Source: Rhodospirillales bacterium
Lineage (GTDB): Bacteria > Pseudomonadota > Alphaproteobacteria > Rhodospirillales > Casp-alpha2
Direction of reading: 5' to 3'
Assembly: GCA_016187325.1 (NCBI GenBank)
Contig: JACPJY010000397.1
Location: 1-8,574, forward strand
Length of the DNA: 8,574 nt
The notes beneath the pieces are model-generated. The model was given only the letters and a program-made list of their open reading frames with translations. It had not been told where the DNA came from and searched no databases. Below are positions 7,801 to 8,574 of the stretch, in pieces (the stretch's first letter is position 1; the number at the start of each line of letters is the position of its first letter). A program made the position numbers and the translations under genes.

Positions 7801-8574
7801 ACACCGCCACCGCCAACCTTGGCCGGGTCGGCGAGACGCTGCAGACGCGGGCCCAGGAAGTGACGGTCGGCGCCGATCAGGCCTCGAAGCGGATCGTCGA
7901 GGTCGCCGAATTCCTGCATCGTCACGGCCGCGACGTGACCGTGGTTTCGGACGGCGCCGCCCAGCACCTGGACACCTTGGGCAACGAGCTGCGCAAGCAG
8001 TACGAGCAGTTGAACGCGATGGCGGCGCAAGCGGCGTCGAGCCTGAGAGACGCCGGCCAGGACCTGCGCAACCGGCTGCAGGAGCTCGACTCGATCCACC
8101 GCAAGTCGTCGGGCCGGGTCGAGGAAACCGCCGACAACCTGAGCCACCAGTCGGAAATGCTGCGCGCCGCCACCGAGGAGGCGGTCACGCGGCTGGCTCG
8201 GGTTGGCGAATCGTTGACCCAGCGCTCGGCGGAGGCCTCGGTCGCCTCCGACCTCAACGCCGCCAAGCTCAACAAGGCGATGGAGACGTTCCGCGAGTTG
8301 ACCGAGAACGCCGGCGCTGAGGCCGCTAAGGCGACGACGACCCTCGATCAAGCGACCGATACGCTGCGCCAGCAGCTCCACACCGTTGCCGGGTCCTACC
8401 AGCAGGTCGAGCAGGGGATCGAGGCGCTGAGCAGGGCATTCCGGCGCCGCACCGGCGAGCTCGCCAGCGTCACCGAACAGGCGCTCGGCAAGGTGGCGGC
8501 GTGGGACCAGAAGGTACGGGCGCATTCGGACGCGTTGACGCGGTCGACCTCGGTGGTCGCGCAGCGGGCCAGCC
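4899..8574 (+). CDS. Giant membrane-anchored coiled-coil repeat protein, first 1225 residues
   Basis: The frame is open from the ATG at 4899 to the right edge, so the C-terminus is missing. Residues 1-50 are Ala/Pro/Asp-rich and probably disordered. Two hydrophobic helices follow, about 65-83 and 101-122, joined by a short loop. Basic residues after the second helix (ERGQSLRR, 123-130) point to both ends lying in the cytoplasm. From residue 134 everything visible is a 25-residue helical repeat: 44 units, last one cut. Residues 146-1225 contain no Pro and the visible protein has no Cys. Apolipoprotein-like repeats behind N-terminal membrane helices occur in the growth-pole scaffold GPR of Agrobacterium, and TipN of Caulobacter has two membrane segments before a long coiled coil. 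A polarity or envelope scaffold role is therefore my best hypothesis, not a firm call. It lacks the conserved signalling hairpin of chemoreceptors. The start is supported by purine-rich sequence at 4883-4890 and a promoter upstream; an in-frame TGA lies at 4809-4811. A GTG at 4866 is a weaker alternative start. Confidence 0.88.
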   Translation, partial: MATGKGKGPAAGSTPAGEPAPESLASGALDPRPPTADDATDAAADQGTVDFDRWVLPLHLRYHFHAIGGVIASVAWLWGIAHYIETSVGWSNLAELLPHEIGGLIAGAFTPLALMWMVIALWERGQSLRRETEALRWHMRRMIYPSDKAQTRVREITEALQRQARDLTRASEEAAKRGETTSSLIQQRALELSQVSEDADLRAHAIADALRRQTFDLQTVSERAAERAREAGDILNQRTRDLAVSADRASARTEDLAETLHRRIGELTAAADSAAVRAHESADALKARTEHLGAVSVEATARTDQAADALDQRIERLGSTAEKAVSVIGAGAENLQGHVRDMSQHVERASGQADSMRETLRRQTEELANVSDLVHARTSEIEIDLANQSTALTDASQKVTGQLREMADTLKDHAKQLTATAEQVTGRVRNTGDAFRQQVRDMIELAGQTVAGTETVGDRLRRNSSELSQIAETVMTQVEQVGERLRARSADLNDSAKGAMDQIGGVGNTLNERADALAKIANQSVLRIGAVGDALRQRSSDITAASEKAGAQISDLAAALLHSSAALTRASDKGIADVTQARQALTQATAEVGTSSASAMGVVDGLRNHLEAITGTSEAAAQRLQELGTTIHDRAQALTVASAKAQSEADAIAQLWEERARRLVQVSARAARMMLNAGRIMGQRSGDLETAGERAELRLQAVGEHMQRQLAALVQTSDSADAKIRAIGDLLLRGAETLSQASTKAVAEVDSVGHGFNDRSRDLAGATDRAAQLLSLVSDAMRRQGEDLTRMSVQASEQMESVSATLKERSRELQQVTAETTLWLKEADRDLQEKTERLSKVSDLAVTRVANVTGTLKDGTGELNRASETAVSNITAVSESMREHVANATGASERAAANLAGIATLLQTHVGTLNDSLDRARARFNDVSQMLHRNSQELTTIYNSASTHVQAFSDALHQQALGLTNASDTATANLGRVGETLQTRAQEVTVGADQASKRIVEVAEFLHRHGRDVTVVSDGAAQHLDTLGNELRKQYEQLNAMAAQAASSLRDAGQDLRNRLQELDSIHRKSSGRVEETADNLSHQSEMLRAATEEAVTRLARVGESLTQRSAEASVASDLNAAKLNKAMETFRELTENAGAEAAKATTTLDQATDTLRQQLHTVAGSYQQVEQGIEALSRAFRRRTGELASVTEQALGKVAAWDQKVRAHSDALTRSTSVVAQRAS
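5298..8574 (+). repeat. Array of 44 in-register 25-residue (75-bp) coding repeats
   Basis: Units start at protein residue 134 and follow one another without gaps to the window edge. Forty-two are exactly 25 residues; unit 20 (6723-6785) has 21, and unit 44 is cut after 21. Typical features by unit position: hydrophobic at 2 (all 44 units; Leu in 32), often Arg or Gln at 5, Leu at 9 (32 of the 43 units that retain the position), Ser or Ala at 13, often Asp or Glu at 14, Ala at 16, Val/Ile/Leu at 20, a small residue (often Gly) at 24, and often Asp or Glu at 25. Core spacing is about 4-3-4-3-4-3-4, which sums to 25. Adjacent units are strongly diverged at the DNA level, so the expansion is old and protein structure has kept the unit length. 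Confidence 0.93.

Noticed and set aside
6363..8525. Several overlapping minus-strand open frames opposite the coiled-coil gene, some showing their own 25-residue rhythm.
   Set aside because: The rhythm is the mirror of the 75-bp coding period on the plus strand. The translations mix Pro, Cys and Arg without fold features and belong to no recognisable family.
4899..8574. Chemoreceptor (methyl-accepting) interpretation of the coiled-coil protein.
   Set aside because: There is no periplasmic sensor domain, no HAMP domain and no conserved signalling hairpin, and the strict 25-residue unit differs from the heptad methyl-accepting helices.

Overview
The window is high-GC DNA with tightly packed genes and strong GC-ending codon use. 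The gene content (an SRAP protein, a FabG-like SDR, a bacterial polysaccharide-type transferase and a membrane-anchored giant coiled coil) suggests an alphaproteobacterium, perhaps Rhodospirillales-like. That placement is inferred from style and content; no marker gene proves it.

Layout: (1) 1-507, minus strand: the N-terminal 169 residues of an SOS-response-associated peptidase (SRAP/YedK/HMCES family), cut by the left edge. (2) 508-578: a 71-bp divergent intergenic region. (3) 579-1319, plus: a complete classical SDR oxidoreductase, probably NADP-dependent. (4) 1374-4766, plus: one 1130-residue protein that joins a GT4-type glycosyltransferase, a middle region with a winged-helix-like stretch, five canonical TPRs and a C-terminal CDP-glycerol glycerophosphotransferase-like GT-B domain. 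(5) 4767-4898: a less GC-rich intergenic region with a good sigma70-like promoter whose -35 overlaps a near-consensus CtrA-type site. (6) 4899 to the right edge, plus: the first 1225 residues of a giant protein with two N-terminal membrane helices, followed by an essentially uninterrupted array of 25-residue helical repeats that runs off the window.

The SRAP gene and the giant gene are both open at a window edge. I translated both by hand; neither has an internal stop.

The most striking element is the giant protein. From residue 134 to the last visible codon it can be cut into 44 consecutive units. Forty-two are exactly 25 residues, one (unit 20) is exactly 21, and the last is cut by the window edge. 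There is no proline or cysteine in the last 1080 visible residues. A 25-residue unit is seven helical turns, or three heptads plus a four-residue stutter, so this is a very long, slowly twisting coiled coil. Its topology recalls the polar scaffold proteins TipN (Caulobacter) and GPR (Agrobacterium). A role in polarity or envelope growth is a hypothesis. The transferase fusion fits assembly of a surface glycan containing polyol phosphate. The SDR and transferase are co-directional, 54 bp apart, and may be co-transcribed. The giant gene appears to have its own promoter.
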